Below are positions 8,492-16,892 of a stretch of 64,000 nucleotides of DNA, piece after piece. Source of the DNA: Nitrospirillum amazonense (GTDB taxonomy: Bacteria; Pseudomonadota; Alphaproteobacteria; Azospirillales; Azospirillaceae); the NCBI RefSeq assembly GCF_007828035.1, contig NZ_VITV01000007.1, positions 248,001-312,000 on the forward strand, given 5' to 3'. The position numbers and the translations under genes are program-made. Each line of letters starts with the position of its first letter. Position 1 is the stretch's first letter. Below the pieces are notes generated by a model. It worked only from the letters and a program-made list of their open reading frames with translations, was not told the DNA's origin and ran no database searches.

Positions 8492-9907
8492 TCAGTGGAT
8501 GGACTCGCCATGCAGGGCGATGTCCAGGCCGTCGCGCTCGACTTCCTCATCGACGCGCAGGCCGATCACCAGGTCGATCACCTTCAGCAGGACAAAGGTG
8601 ATGACGCCGCACCACACGATGGTGAAGGCCACACCTTCCAGCTGGATGATGATCTGGGCGGCATTGCCCTCGATCAGGCCCAGCTTCGTGTCGGGCGCGT
8701 CCTTCAGCGTGGCGGCGAAGGCGCCCTCGCTGTTGGCCACGGCCATCTTGGCGAACACGCCGGTCAGGATGGCGCCGACGATGCCGCCGATGCCGTGCAC
8801 GCCGAAGGCGTCCAGGCTGTCGTCATAGCCCAGGGCCTTCTTCAGCGAGGTGGCGGAGAAGAAGCAGATGATACCGACGGCGATGCCGATGGCGAAGGCG
8901 CCAACGGTGTCGACGAAACCGGCGGCCGGGGTGATGGCCACCAGACCGGCCACGGCGCCCGAGATGATGCCCAGGACCGAGGGCTTGCCCTTCACGGCCC
9001 ACTCAACGAACACCCAGGCCAGCGCCGCAGCGGCTGTAGCCACCTGGGTCACGGTCATGGCCATGCCAGCGCGCGGACCGGCCGTCAGGGCCGAACCGGC
9101 GTTGAAGCCGAACCAGCCCACCCACAGCAGCGAGGCGCCGATGAGGCTCAGCACCAGGTTGTGCGGGCTGAAGTCGGCGTTGGGATAACCCTTGCGCTTG
9201 CCGATGACCAGGCAGGCCACCAGGCCGGCGATGCCAGCGTTGATGTGCACGACGGTGCCGCCGGCGAAGTCCAGCACGCCCAGCTTGGCCAGGTAGCCAT
9301 TGGGATGCCACACCGTGTGGGCGATGGGGGCGTAGACGACCAGCGACCACAGCGTGATGAAGATCAGCATGGCCGAGAACTTCATGCGATCGGCGAAGGC
9401 GCCGGTGATCAGCGCCGGCGTGATGATCGCGAAGGTCATCTGGTACATCATGAACACCGGCTCCGGGATCGTCGGGGCCAGGGCGTGGGTACCGGTCGGG
9501 TCCATGCCCGCCAGCAGCACGCGACTGAAGCCACCGATGAATTCCTTGGCGTCGGCGGCATCACTGGCCGCGGAGAAGGCCAGGCTGTATTCGACCAGCG
9601 CCCACAGCACGGTCACCAGGCAGGTAATGGCGAAGCTCTGCATCACCATGGCCAGCACGTTGAACTTCCGGACCATGCCGCCGTAGAACAGCGCCAGTCC
9701 GGGAATGGTCATCATCAGCACCAGCGCCGTGGACGTCAGCATCCACGCCGTGTCGCCCCCACTGATGGTGGGCGCGGCGGGCGCCGCAGCGGCGGCCGCG
9801 GCCGCGGCGGGTGCCGCGGCGTCCTGAGCGAAGGCCAGCGCCGGCGCCATGCCGGCCAGCGCCATCACCATCACTCCAAGTAAACGGTTCCCAAGCAAAC
9901 GGTTCAT
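8492..9907 (-). CDS. amtB: Ammonium transporter AmtB
   Basis: 471 residues from ATG 9907, chosen because a GGGGAG site lies 4-5 bases upstream and the protein then opens with a signal peptide (LLGVMVMALAGMAPALAFAQ) as in other Amt proteins. An Ala-rich linker (about 12 Ala with few interruptions) precedes the first core helix. Amt landmarks follow: DTAWMLTSTALVLMMTIPGLALFYGGMVR, the WALVEYSLAF helix, FAGGTVVHINAGIAGLV with a pore His, and FGVHGIGGIVGAILTGVF with the second pore His. It moves ammonium across the inner membrane as a trimer gated by GlnK, whose gene follows. No good sigma-54 site was found upstream. Confidence 0.96.
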   Translation of the reverse strand: MNRLLGNRLLGVMVMALAGMAPALAFAQDAAAPAAAAAAAAAPAAPTISGGDTAWMLTSTALVLMMTIPGLALFYGGMVRKFNVLAMVMQSFAITCLVTVLWALVEYSLAFSAASDAADAKEFIGGFSRVLLAGMDPTGTHALAPTIPEPVFMMYQMTFAIITPALITGAFADRMKFSAMLIFITLWSLVVYAPIAHTVWHPNGYLAKLGVLDFAGGTVVHINAGIAGLVACLVIGKRKGYPNADFSPHNLVLSLIGASLLWVGWFGFNAGSALTAGPRAGMAMTVTQVATAAAALAWVFVEWAVKGKPSVLGIISGAVAGLVAITPAAGFVDTVGAFAIGIAVGIICFFSATSLKKALGYDDSLDAFGVHGIGGIVGAILTGVFAKMAVANSEGAFAATLKDAPDTKLGLIEGNAAQIIIQLEGVAFTIVWCGVITFVLLKVIDLVIGLRVDEEVERDGLDIALHGESIH

Positions 9908-10374
9908 CTGGCTCCCCATTCCCGTTCGTTTAAGCCGGTTCCGGCACCCCCAGGTCTGCCCCCGGGAACCAGTCCGGCCATCAGCCAACCGTCCCCTCCT
10001 TTCAAAGTTCGTGCCGCAGTGCGAACAAGGGCCCCGGATGGCGGGAACGCTGGCCCCCATACCCCCGCAGGCCACCCCCATTTGTTGCCGAAAGGTTAAA
10101 AAATCCGCACGCTTTTCGGGCGGACCGCCCGGCACCATGGGCCATTGCCTATATTTAAGGCGTTTCTCACTTTGCCACAGCTTGTGGTTTCAGCTTATTT
10201 TTGAAGCTGTTTCAAGCGGCTGGGCCTAATGGTTGCGACACCGGGTTTCGGGCGAAACGTAGAATTTCGTTCCACGCCTAAAAATCGTGCACATTTTTTC
10301 AAATTCCACTACCTTGGCACAACTTATGGAAACCAGTTTCACCACAGACATGGTTTCTTACAACTTCTTAGCGT

Positions 10375-10399
10375 AAAAACAGCCTCGCCAGGCCGAGGC
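10375..10399 (-). terminator. Minus-strand intrinsic terminator with no annotated gene before it
   Basis: On the minus strand GCCTCG and CGAGGC (10382-10399) close a 6-base loop and are followed by TGTTTTT. The orientation means it would end a transcript coming from the right, where only a plus-strand gene is annotated. It follows the stop of a 48-codon minus ORF by 9 bases, which suggests a small transcript. Confidence 0.5.
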
Positions 10400-10407
10400 T
10401 TGGCAAA

Positions 10408-10554
10408 TCAACCTTTTGTGGCTACCTCCACCCGACTGCGGCCAAGCGCCTCAGGTGTTCGCGATTGGGACACCGCCTCATTTTCAGGCAGCCAGACGCG
10501 GTTGGCATCGATCTTGCTGCGACGCAATACGCAGTCATCGCCTACATAAAACAA
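10408..10554 (-). CDS. Candidate 48-residue small protein, unrecognised
   Basis: TTG start at 10554 with GAGG eight bases upstream; it reads MFYVGDDCVLRRSKIDAN, continues through RVWLPENEAVSQSRTPEALG and ends RSRVEVATKG. The stop is 9 bases before a minus-strand terminator. Composition is mixed and protein-like, but third-position GC is only about 60 percent, lower than in the neighbouring genes. It begins 26 bases from the divergent barrel gene start, so its promoter would lie inside that gene, which argues against it. It could equally be a non-coding RNA or the decayed end of an older gene. No family recognised. Confidence 0.3.
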   Translation of the reverse strand: MFYVGDDCVLRRSKIDANRVWLPENEAVSQSRTPEALGRSRVEVATKG

Positions 10555-10580
10555 TCAACAAGCCTCACGGAGAATAAACA

Positions 10581-11924
10581 ATGGCCTCAGTTCGGGAGAT
10601 TGAAGTCGACTGTCCGCTCGCCACCCGCGCGCCGGCCCCGCGCGGACGCACCACCAAGACCGTCCTGCTAGCGGCCACCGCCGCCGCCGCCATCAGCCTG
10701 ATGGTGGGCCTGTCCGCCATCGCCACGCCCGCGCTGGCGCAAGAGGCGGCCCCCGCCGCGGCCGCCCCCACCGAACCGCCGGGCATCAAGTGGTCCGCCT
10801 ATGTCGAGGCCGGCGCCACCTTCAATAGCAACGGCCCCACCGGCGGCACCAACTATGGCCACCTGTTCACGGACAAGACCAACCAACTGGTCCTGAACCA
10901 GCTGTCGGGCACCGTCTCCAAGGACCTGGACCCCAAGGCCGAAGGCTTCGACTGGGGCTTCAAGGTGCAGGGCTTCTACGGTACCGACGCCCGCTATACC
11001 CATTTCCTGGGCATCCTGGACACCGGCATCAAGGAACGCACCCAGTTCGACCTGGTGGAAGCCAACGTCCTGCTGCACTTCCCCAGCCCCGGCGCCGGCG
11101 GCCTGGACCTGAAGGTGGGCGCGTTCTCCACGCCGCTGGGCGCGGAGGTGATCGCCGCCCCGTCCAACCTGCTGTACAGCCACAGCTACATCTTCAACTT
11201 CGGCCTGCCGCTGAAGCACACCGGCGCCCTGGCCACCCTGCACCTGACGCCGGACATCGACCTGTACGGCGGCGTCGACAGCGGCGTGAACACGACGCTG
11301 AGCGATGGCGACAACAACGGCGCCGCAGCCGGCATCTTCGGTATCGGCCTGAACAACCTGGTGGACGGCAAGCTGACGGTGCTGGCCTTGACCCACGTGG
11401 GCCCGGAAAACCCCAGCCTGAAGGCGCCGCTGGGCTATGCCGACGCCAACCACGAGAACCGCTGGATCAGCGACATCACCGCCACCTTCAAGGCGACGGA
11501 CGAGCTGACGCTGATCACCGAGCTGAACTACATCAAGGACGACCTGTTCAACGTCGATGGCGGCGGCATCGCCCAGTACGTCAGTTACACCCTGTCGCCG
11601 GAACTGACGGCCACCCTGCGCGCCGAATGGTGGCGGGATGGCCACGGCTTCTTCGTGGCGGCCTTCCCCGGCAACCGCGACTTCGTCTTCCTGGAGAAGG
11701 GGGAGCCGCTGGAGAAGGGCGCCATCGGTCCCGGGGTGGGCACCAGCTATGGCGAGCTTACCCTGGGCGTCACCTGGAAGCCGGCGGACCTGGGCCTGCT
11801 GGACGGCCTGACCCTGCGGCCGGAGGTGCGCTACGACAAGGCCAACCACGCCGCCTACGACAACCTGACCAAGGACGACCAGTTCACGTTCGGTGTTGAT
11901 TTGATCCTGCCTTTCGGCGGTTGA
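10581..11924 (+). CDS. Outer-membrane beta-barrel protein, BBP2/OmpL-like porin family
   Basis: 447 residues. The start ATG 10581 follows a GGAG site. A long n-region (residues 1-26) precedes a hydrophobic core and an ALA-QEA cleavage site near residue 54. The mature protein opens with IKWSAYVEAGATFNSNGPTG and LVLNQLSGTVSKDLDPKAEG, and has paired transmembrane strands (GFKVQGFYGTDARYTH, DLKVGAFSTPLGAEVI), matching the putative beta-barrel porin-2 family. The last residues (FTFGVDLILPFGG) lack the classical C-terminal Phe. Solute specificity unknown. Divergent from amtB, so a nitrogen-related role is possible but unproven. A terminator follows. Confidence 0.85.
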   Translation: MASVREIEVDCPLATRAPAPRGRTTKTVLLAATAAAAISLMVGLSAIATPALAQEAAPAAAAPTEPPGIKWSAYVEAGATFNSNGPTGGTNYGHLFTDKTNQLVLNQLSGTVSKDLDPKAEGFDWGFKVQGFYGTDARYTHFLGILDTGIKERTQFDLVEANVLLHFPSPGAGGLDLKVGAFSTPLGAEVIAAPSNLLYSHSYIFNFGLPLKHTGALATLHLTPDIDLYGGVDSGVNTTLSDGDNNGAAAGIFGIGLNNLVDGKLTVLALTHVGPENPSLKAPLGYADANHENRWISDITATFKATDELTLITELNYIKDDLFNVDGGGIAQYVSYTLSPELTATLRAEWWRDGHGFFVAAFPGNRDFVFLEKGEPLEKGAIGPGVGTSYGELTLGVTWKPADLGLLDGLTLRPEVRYDKANHAAYDNLTKDDQFTFGVDLILPFGG

Positions 11925-11940
11925 TCCGCTAATATGGGCG

Positions 11941-11974
11941 CGGGCGGGCGGTTCCCTGGGGCCGCCCGCCCCTT
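11941..11974 (+). terminator. Intrinsic terminator after the BBP2 gene
   Basis: GGGCGGGCGG and CCGCCCGCCC form a 10-bp GC stem around TTCCCTGGGG, followed by CTTATGATT. It sits 17 bases after the stop codon. The T-tract is weak. Confidence 0.6.
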
Positions 11975-12141
11975 ATGATTAAAAACGAATGGGGTCCGAC
12001 GCTGGCAAAAGCCGGCGTCCGTATTGTTTTCGTATTTTTGATCTGGTCGCTTGTGGACCCGGATACCCTCGTGCGCTCCTGCCCCGCTTGTGCATCCCGT
12101 GGGATGCCCACGGATGCCGGATGGGGACATCAGGTCCGTGA

Positions 12142-13455
12142 ATGTCCGTACTTGATGTCCGTATTGGACCCGATGAAGGGTCGCGCGCGGAGGCGTGTTT
12201 GCTGACAGGTTTGCCGGTATCCTTGGCTATCGAGCCCCCACCCGCCATGACGGTTCCCACCCCGGCCGCGCTGGACACGCCCGTCCTCCCCGACGCTCCC
12301 ATCCAGATGGTCGCCGCGGTTCATGAGGCGCCCGCGGAGGCCGACACCGCCCATCCCGAGGACCGCTATCGCCGCCTGTTCGAGCAGGCTCCCTGGGGCC
12401 TGTTCCAGACCACGGTCGATGGCCGTTACCTGGATGCCAACCCGGCGCTGGCCCGGCTTTATGGCTATGACAGCCGCGAAGACATGCTGGGTACCTTGAC
12501 CGATATCGGCGTGCAGCTTTATGTCGACGCCGGCCGGCGTGAGGCCTTCGTGGCGGAGATGCGGGCGCGGGGCGTGGTCCAAGGCTTTGAGTCCCGCATC
12601 CGCCGCCGCGACGGCACCATCATCTGGATTTCCGAGACCTGCCGCGAGGTGCGCGACGCCAACGGCCAACCCCTTTATTACGAAGGCACGGTGGAGGAAA
12701 TCACCACCCGCAAGGAGGCGGAGCAGGCCCTGCGCGCCGCCAACGAGAAGGCCCAGCGCGCCAACGAGGCGAAGGAGCGTTTCCTGGGCCTGGTGACGCA
12801 TGAGTTGCGCACACCGCTGCACGCCATCCTCGGCTTTGGCGACCTGATCGGCCAGCTGGACCAGGACGAGGTGGCGGAGCGCGACGACTATCTGCGTGAG
12901 ATCACCAGCGCCGGCAACCGGCTGCTGCGCACCATCAACCGCTTGCTGGACTATACCCGCCTGGCATCGGGGTCCATCGCCAGCGAGCTGCAACTGATCG
13001 AGCTCGAGCCCTTTGTGACCCGTCTGGTCCGTCAGTTCGGCGGCGGACGGGACAAGCGCGTTCGCGTCCAGCATGATGCGGAAACGACGGCGCCCTGCGT
13101 GCTGGAGATTGACGGCAATCTGCTGAACCGCGCCCTGACCGAGCTGCTGACCAATGCGCTGACCTACTCGCCACCCGACCAGGCGGTGGTGGTGGAAATC
13201 GGCCAGCGGCGGGAGGGTGTGACCCTGCGGGTCATCGACCAGGGCCGCGGCATGTCGCCGGAGGAGCTGCAGGCCGCCGCCGTGCCTTTCGGCAGTGTCA
13301 TCCTGCAGGCGCGCGCGCGTCAGCAGGGCCTGGGGCTGGGCCTGCCCATCGCGCAGAGCATCGCAAGCATGCTGGGCGGCCACCTGGATCTGGCCAGTTC
13401 CCTGCTGAACGGCACCGTCGCCACCCTGCACCTGCCGACACCGGCGGCGCGTTAG
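12142..13455 (+). CDS. PAS-domain sensor histidine kinase, no receiver
   Basis: 437 residues, no membrane segment, so cytosolic. A PAS domain occupies about residues 75-195 (RYRRLFEQAPWGLFQTTVDG, RRRDGTIIWISE), then a coiled linker, HisKA with phospho-acceptor His220 in GLVTHELRTPLHAILGF, and HATPase_c with N-box ELLTNALTYSP, G1 VIDQGRGM and G2 GLGLGLPIAQ. The N-terminal 60 residues are low-complexity Pro/Ala, so a start at Met36 (12247) is possible; 12142 is kept for length only. Its stop codon overlaps by four bases with the stop of the opposing hybrid kinase. Partner unknown; the neighbouring receiver proteins are candidates. Confidence 0.9.
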   Translation: MSVLDVRIGPDEGSRAEACLLTGLPVSLAIEPPPAMTVPTPAALDTPVLPDAPIQMVAAVHEAPAEADTAHPEDRYRRLFEQAPWGLFQTTVDGRYLDANPALARLYGYDSREDMLGTLTDIGVQLYVDAGRREAFVAEMRARGVVQGFESRIRRRDGTIIWISETCREVRDANGQPLYYEGTVEEITTRKEAEQALRAANEKAQRANEAKERFLGLVTHELRTPLHAILGFGDLIGQLDQDEVAERDDYLREITSAGNRLLRTINRLLDYTRLASGSIASELQLIELEPFVTRLVRQFGGGRDKRVRVQHDAETTAPCVLEIDGNLLNRALTELLTNALTYSPPDQAVVVEIGQRREGVTLRVIDQGRGMSPEELQAAAVPFGSVILQARARQQGLGLGLPIAQSIASMLGGHLDLASSLLNGTVATLHLPTPAAR

Positions 13456-16301
13456 ACTTTATGCGGCCCCCCCGGCCGCACGGTGCACAGCGTCTCCAGC
13501 TTCGCGGCCAGGCGCTCCACCACCACCGGCTTCAGGAAGAAGGCATCGGCGCCGCCCGCCAGCACCGCCTTCTCATCCGACCGCTCGCTGTAACCGGTGT
13601 AGAGCACGCAGGGCAGGTCGGGCCGGCGGGTCTTCAGCAGGGCGATGAGGGCCATGCCGGTCATGCCGGGCATGGTCTGGTCGCTGACAACGGCATCGAA
13701 GGCCAGCGGATTCTCCTCGAACACCTCCAGCGCTTCGGCCGGGGTTTCGCAGATGGCGACCTCATGCCCCCGGCGCGACAGGCCTTCCAGCAGCATGTCG
13801 CCCATCTCCGCAGCGTCGTCCACCACCAGGATGCGCAGGCGGCGGTGCGGTGCCGCCTTCACGGCCGCGGATGCCAGCATGGGGGCCGCCACGGCGCCCG
13901 GGCCACCTACCGGCAGCAGGACTCGCAGCAGCGCCCCCTCGCCCTCTGCCGACATCACCGTCATGCCACCGCCATGGGCGCGGACGATGCCGTAGACCAC
14001 GGGCATCCCCAGGCCGGTGCCCCGGCCCTTGCCCTTGGTCGTGAAGAAGGGTTCGAACAGGCGGGTCATGACCTCCATGGTCATGCCGTGGCCTTCGTCC
14101 TCCACCTCCAGCACCACGTGTGGACGGGCCTTGTCGAAGGGCAGGGCCTCATGCTCGGTCCATCTCCCTTCCCTTACCCGCGCATCCTCCGGCGCGGGGC
14201 CGGGGAAAAGGCGGATACGGATGCGCCCGCCCTCACCCCGGCGGGCGTCGTGGGCGTTGATCACCAGGTTCATCAGCACCTGGACCAGCTGGGTGGGATT
14301 GGCGCGCACATTGGGCACCGAGCCCGCGATCTGGAAGCTCATCTCCGTCGTGGCCGGCACGGCGGAGCGCAAGATGCCTCGCGCATCCTCCAGCACCGCC
14401 ACTGGGGATACAGCCTGCAGCTCCCCCTTGTCCGATCGGGCGAAGGTCAGGATCTGCCCCACCAGCTCCTTGGCGCGCTTGCCCACGGCGTTGATGCGGG
14501 CGACATAGCTGTGCGCCTTGTCCTGCGGGTCCAGATCGTCCAGCAGGAACTCGACATAGCCCAGCATGGCGCCCAGCAGGTTGTTGAAGTCGTGCGCCAC
14601 CCCGCCGGCCAGCCGGCCGATGGCCTCCATCTTGTCCTGCTGCAGGACTTGGCGCTGCAATTCCTCGCGTTCGCGCGCCACCCGGCGGGCGTTGGAAACG
14701 TCGCGCAACACCATCACGATGTCGCCGTTGGGCCGCAGGCTCAGCGTCGTCTCGTACGCCTCCATGGTGCGGCCCCAGATACTCTCCCACGTCTCGCTCA
14801 CCATGTGGGCATAGCCGGTGGACATGAGGTCGGCGCGGCGGCGCTGGTATCCCTCTTCCGACCGGGCCACCGTCTCCGGCGTCAGCAGGTTCCGCCAATA
14901 TTGGCCCACCACCGCCGCCTCGTCCGGCGCGCCCAGCAGGGATATGGCCGCGGGGTTGGCGTACAGCACGGTGTAATCCCGGTCGAACAGCACGATGGCG
15001 TCCTGGGCAGCGCCTACGCCGGCCAGCATGCGCTCCAGCGCCGTCGTCCGCTCTTCCACCTGGGCGCGCAGGCGGTCACGCTCCGCCAACGTGCCGCGGA
15101 AGCGGTCCAGCGCGCGGGCGATGCCGCCGATCTCGTCGTTGCGCCCGGTGTCGGGCACGGCCACGGCCTGGCCCTTGTCCAGCAGGTCTATGGTCCGCGC
15201 CATGCGCGCCAGCGGCACGCCGATGATGGCGCGCACGGCCGCCACCAGCACCAGGCTGACCAGCAGCCCCGTCGCCAGGGCCGCGAGCATGATGGCGGTG
15301 CCGATGCCGGCAAAGGGCGCGCTCAAGCCCTGCACCGGCACGTCCAGCAGCAGCAGGCGGCGGCTGTCGCCCTCGAAGAACACCATGGGCACGGCATAGC
15401 GGCGGATGCGCAGGCCGTTCTTGTCCAGCCGCTCCACCTCATAGGGCTGGACCTTCAGCACCTTGGCCAGTTCATCCGCGCTCAACTGGAACTGCGCCCC
15501 CTCACCCACCGTGGCCTTGGTGGCCAGCAGGGTGTGGTCGGGATGGTAGGTCCAGTTGGCCTCGCGATTGATCATGTAGATGTTGCCGCCCAAGGGCCGG
15601 CGGTTGTCCAATTCCTGCGCCCGCGCCTCCAGCGACAGGTCGGTGCCGGCCACGCCGATCAGGCGCCCGTTCACGATCACGGGAATGGTGTAGGAGATCA
15701 TCCAGACGGGCCGGCCCAGCACCGTGTAGAGGTAGGGCGGGATGGCCTGGCGCACGCGGGACTGGGCTGGACGGGTGTAATATTCGTCGTGATAGAAGTC
15801 GGAGCGGATCTCGCTGGCCTTCACGCCACCCTGGCCATCGGCCACGTAATAAGTGGCGAAACGCCCGCTTTCCGGCAGTCCCAGGGTGGGGTCGCCATCC
15901 TTGAACGCCTGGTCCGGGCCCATGAAGTCCGGCTCGGCCAGGAACCAGAAGCCCACCAAGTTCGGATGGGCCACCGCCGTGCGCTCGATATACTTGGCCA
16001 CCAGGCGCCGGTCGCTAGTGCCGGTGGCGACCATGCTTTCCACCTGGCGGGCCAAGCCTTCGACGAAGGCGATCTTTTCCCGGGTGATGGCGGCGATCTC
16101 GCCTGCCTGCTTGTCGGCCAGGTCCTGGCCGTAATCCACCGCGAACCGTTCCACCACCGCGCGGCTGGTGCGGACGGCCACGAAGGCCGTGCCGGCCGCC
16201 GCCAGCAGGACCAGCGGCACCAGGATCAGCAGCAGGCGGGTGGTGATGCTGCCCTGCGCGAGCGGGGTCCGCTCGGAATGGGCGTCAGGCCGCAGGCTCA
16301 C
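13452..16301 (-). CDS. Membrane hybrid histidine kinase: Cache sensor, HAMP, PAS, HisKA, HATPase, receiver
   Basis: Start placed at GTG 16301 with AAGGAGG just upstream, overlapping the end of the receiver gene by 17 bases (translational coupling). 949 residues. Order: TM1 about 18-40, a large periplasmic dCache-type domain to about 330 (VMISYTIPVI-type strand, GVAGTDLSLE), TM2, HAMP (LVSLVLVAAVRAIIGVPLARMARTI), PAS near 425-540, HisKA with His570 in GGVAHDFNNLLGAML, HATPase (GRGTGLGMPVVYGIV) and a C-terminal receiver with phospho-acceptor Asp874 in VVSDQTMPG. AHDFNNLL marks the NtrB-like HisKA class. Likely senses a small periplasmic ligand and signals with the adjacent receiver-only protein. 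Confidence 0.93.
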   Translation of the reverse strand: MSLRPDAHSERTPLAQGSITTRLLLILVPLVLLAAAGTAFVAVRTSRAVVERFAVDYGQDLADKQAGEIAAITREKIAFVEGLARQVESMVATGTSDRRLVAKYIERTAVAHPNLVGFWFLAEPDFMGPDQAFKDGDPTLGLPESGRFATYYVADGQGGVKASEIRSDFYHDEYYTRPAQSRVRQAIPPYLYTVLGRPVWMISYTIPVIVNGRLIGVAGTDLSLEARAQELDNRRPLGGNIYMINREANWTYHPDHTLLATKATVGEGAQFQLSADELAKVLKVQPYEVERLDKNGLRIRRYAVPMVFFEGDSRRLLLLDVPVQGLSAPFAGIGTAIMLAALATGLLVSLVLVAAVRAIIGVPLARMARTIDLLDKGQAVAVPDTGRNDEIGGIARALDRFRGTLAERDRLRAQVEERTTALERMLAGVGAAQDAIVLFDRDYTVLYANPAAISLLGAPDEAAVVGQYWRNLLTPETVARSEEGYQRRRADLMSTGYAHMVSETWESIWGRTMEAYETTLSLRPNGDIVMVLRDVSNARRVAREREELQRQVLQQDKMEAIGRLAGGVAHDFNNLLGAMLGYVEFLLDDLDPQDKAHSYVARINAVGKRAKELVGQILTFARSDKGELQAVSPVAVLEDARGILRSAVPATTEMSFQIAGSVPNVRANPTQLVQVLMNLVINAHDARRGEGGRIRIRLFPGPAPEDARVREGRWTEHEALPFDKARPHVVLEVEDEGHGMTMEVMTRLFEPFFTTKGKGRGTGLGMPVVYGIVRAHGGGMTVMSAEGEGALLRVLLPVGGPGAVAAPMLASAAVKAAPHRRLRILVVDDAAEMGDMLLEGLSRRGHEVAICETPAEALEVFEENPLAFDAVVSDQTMPGMTGMALIALLKTRRPDLPCVLYTGYSERSDEKAVLAGGADAFFLKPVVVERLAAKLETLCTVRPGGPHKV

Positions 16302-16677
16302 GCGCCTCCTTCCCTGGCTGGGCCAGGAAGTCGGCCAGCATCGTGCCGAGGTCGCCACTGCTCTTTTCGGAGACGGCGGCCCCGTAGATCAGCTGCGCCG
16401 CGCGCAGGCAGGGCGCGGTGATGGCCTCCGGCCCGTCGCTGAGGATCAGCAGGGGCATGCGGGGGTGCCGCGACCGGATCGCCCGGGCCAATTCCAATCC
16501 ATCCATCTGCGGCATCAGCAGATCCGAAATGACGGCACGCACCGGTTGGGAGGCCAGCACGGACAGGCCCTCGCGGGCCGAGGCGGCCATGATGGGGGCG
16601 TATCCCAGGCGCCGAACCGCCTCGCACAGATAGTCGCGGAAATACGCGTTGTCGTCGACGATCAGGATGGCGCTCAT
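16285..16677 (-). CDS. Single-domain response regulator (receiver only)
   Basis: 130 residues from ATG 16677: a lone receiver starting SAILIVDDNAYFRDYLCEAV (acidic pair after beta-1), with acceptor Asp in VISDLLMPQMDGLELA. The usual Thr/Ser of beta-4 is present in LLILSDGPEA, but the conserved Lys of beta-5 is not clear (the segment reads YGAAVSEKSSG). It overlaps and is followed by the hybrid kinase, so the two are one operon. CheY-like or phosphorelay intermediate; no output domain. Longer upstream starts are in frame but bring in non-homologous sequence. Confidence 0.88.
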   Translation of the reverse strand: MSAILIVDDNAYFRDYLCEAVRRLGYAPIMAASAREGLSVLASQPVRAVISDLLMPQMDGLELARAIRSRHPRMPLLILSDGPEAITAPCLRAAQLIYGAAVSEKSSGDLGTMLADFLAQPGKEAREPAA

Positions 16678-16790
16678 TGGGATAGGCTTTCGGGCGATGA
16701 ACAGGAATTGGGGGTCCAGGTTGTGGATCGCATATGACCGCAACCATTCCCCACCCGCACCTGCCCCGAAGGCTATCGGTCCGGGGAATA

Positions 16791-16821
16791 GGGATAGCGA
16801 GGGATAACGCGACGCTATCCC
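16791..16821 (-). terminator. Hairpin after the NarL-type regulator gene
   Basis: GGATAGCG (16792-16799) and CGCTATCC (16813-16820) are perfect arms around 13 bases. On the minus strand it follows the NarL-type gene stop by about 70 bases and is followed by TATTCC. It could instead be an operator for the downstream receiver gene. Confidence 0.4.
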
Positions 16822-16892
16822 ACAACCCTGCATGGTCGCCATGCCCCGCGCCCGGCGCCAACCGCCCCTGCGTTTCCTTCATTGCCAAGGCT

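Larger units (their letters stand above)
9908..10580. other. 673-base divergent region between amtB and the BBP2 barrel gene
   Basis: This is the longest non-coding stretch in the window and is clearly lower in GC than its flanks from about 10140 to 10560 (for example TTAAAAAATCCGC and TTTCAAATTCC). It must hold the amtB and barrel promoters. A sigma-54-like CGGCAC-N5-TTGAA on the minus strand at 10001-10016 misses the -12 GC. A hairpin with a U-run on the minus strand and a 48-codon minus ORF lie at 10375-10554 and are listed separately. Confidence 0.6.

Noticed and set aside
9770-9830. GCC/GCG run in amtB as a microsatellite
   Set aside because: It only encodes the Ala-rich linker after the signal peptide; units are irregular and ordinary for high-GC genomes.
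8435-9883. Long plus-strand ORF (482 codons) opposite amtB
   Set aside because: It is the antisense shadow of amtB; very GC-rich codon bias creates stop-free antisense frames. Composition (His/Gln/Gly-rich) is not protein-like.
10001-10016. Sigma-54 promoter for amtB (minus strand CGGCAC-N5-TTGAA)
   Set aside because: The essential GC of the -12 element is GA here and the -24 element starts with C; match is too weak to list as a feature.
13461-16421. 986-codon plus-strand ORF opposite the hybrid kinase
   Set aside because: Antisense shadow of a gene with clear Cache, HAMP, HisKA, HATPase and receiver motifs on the other strand.
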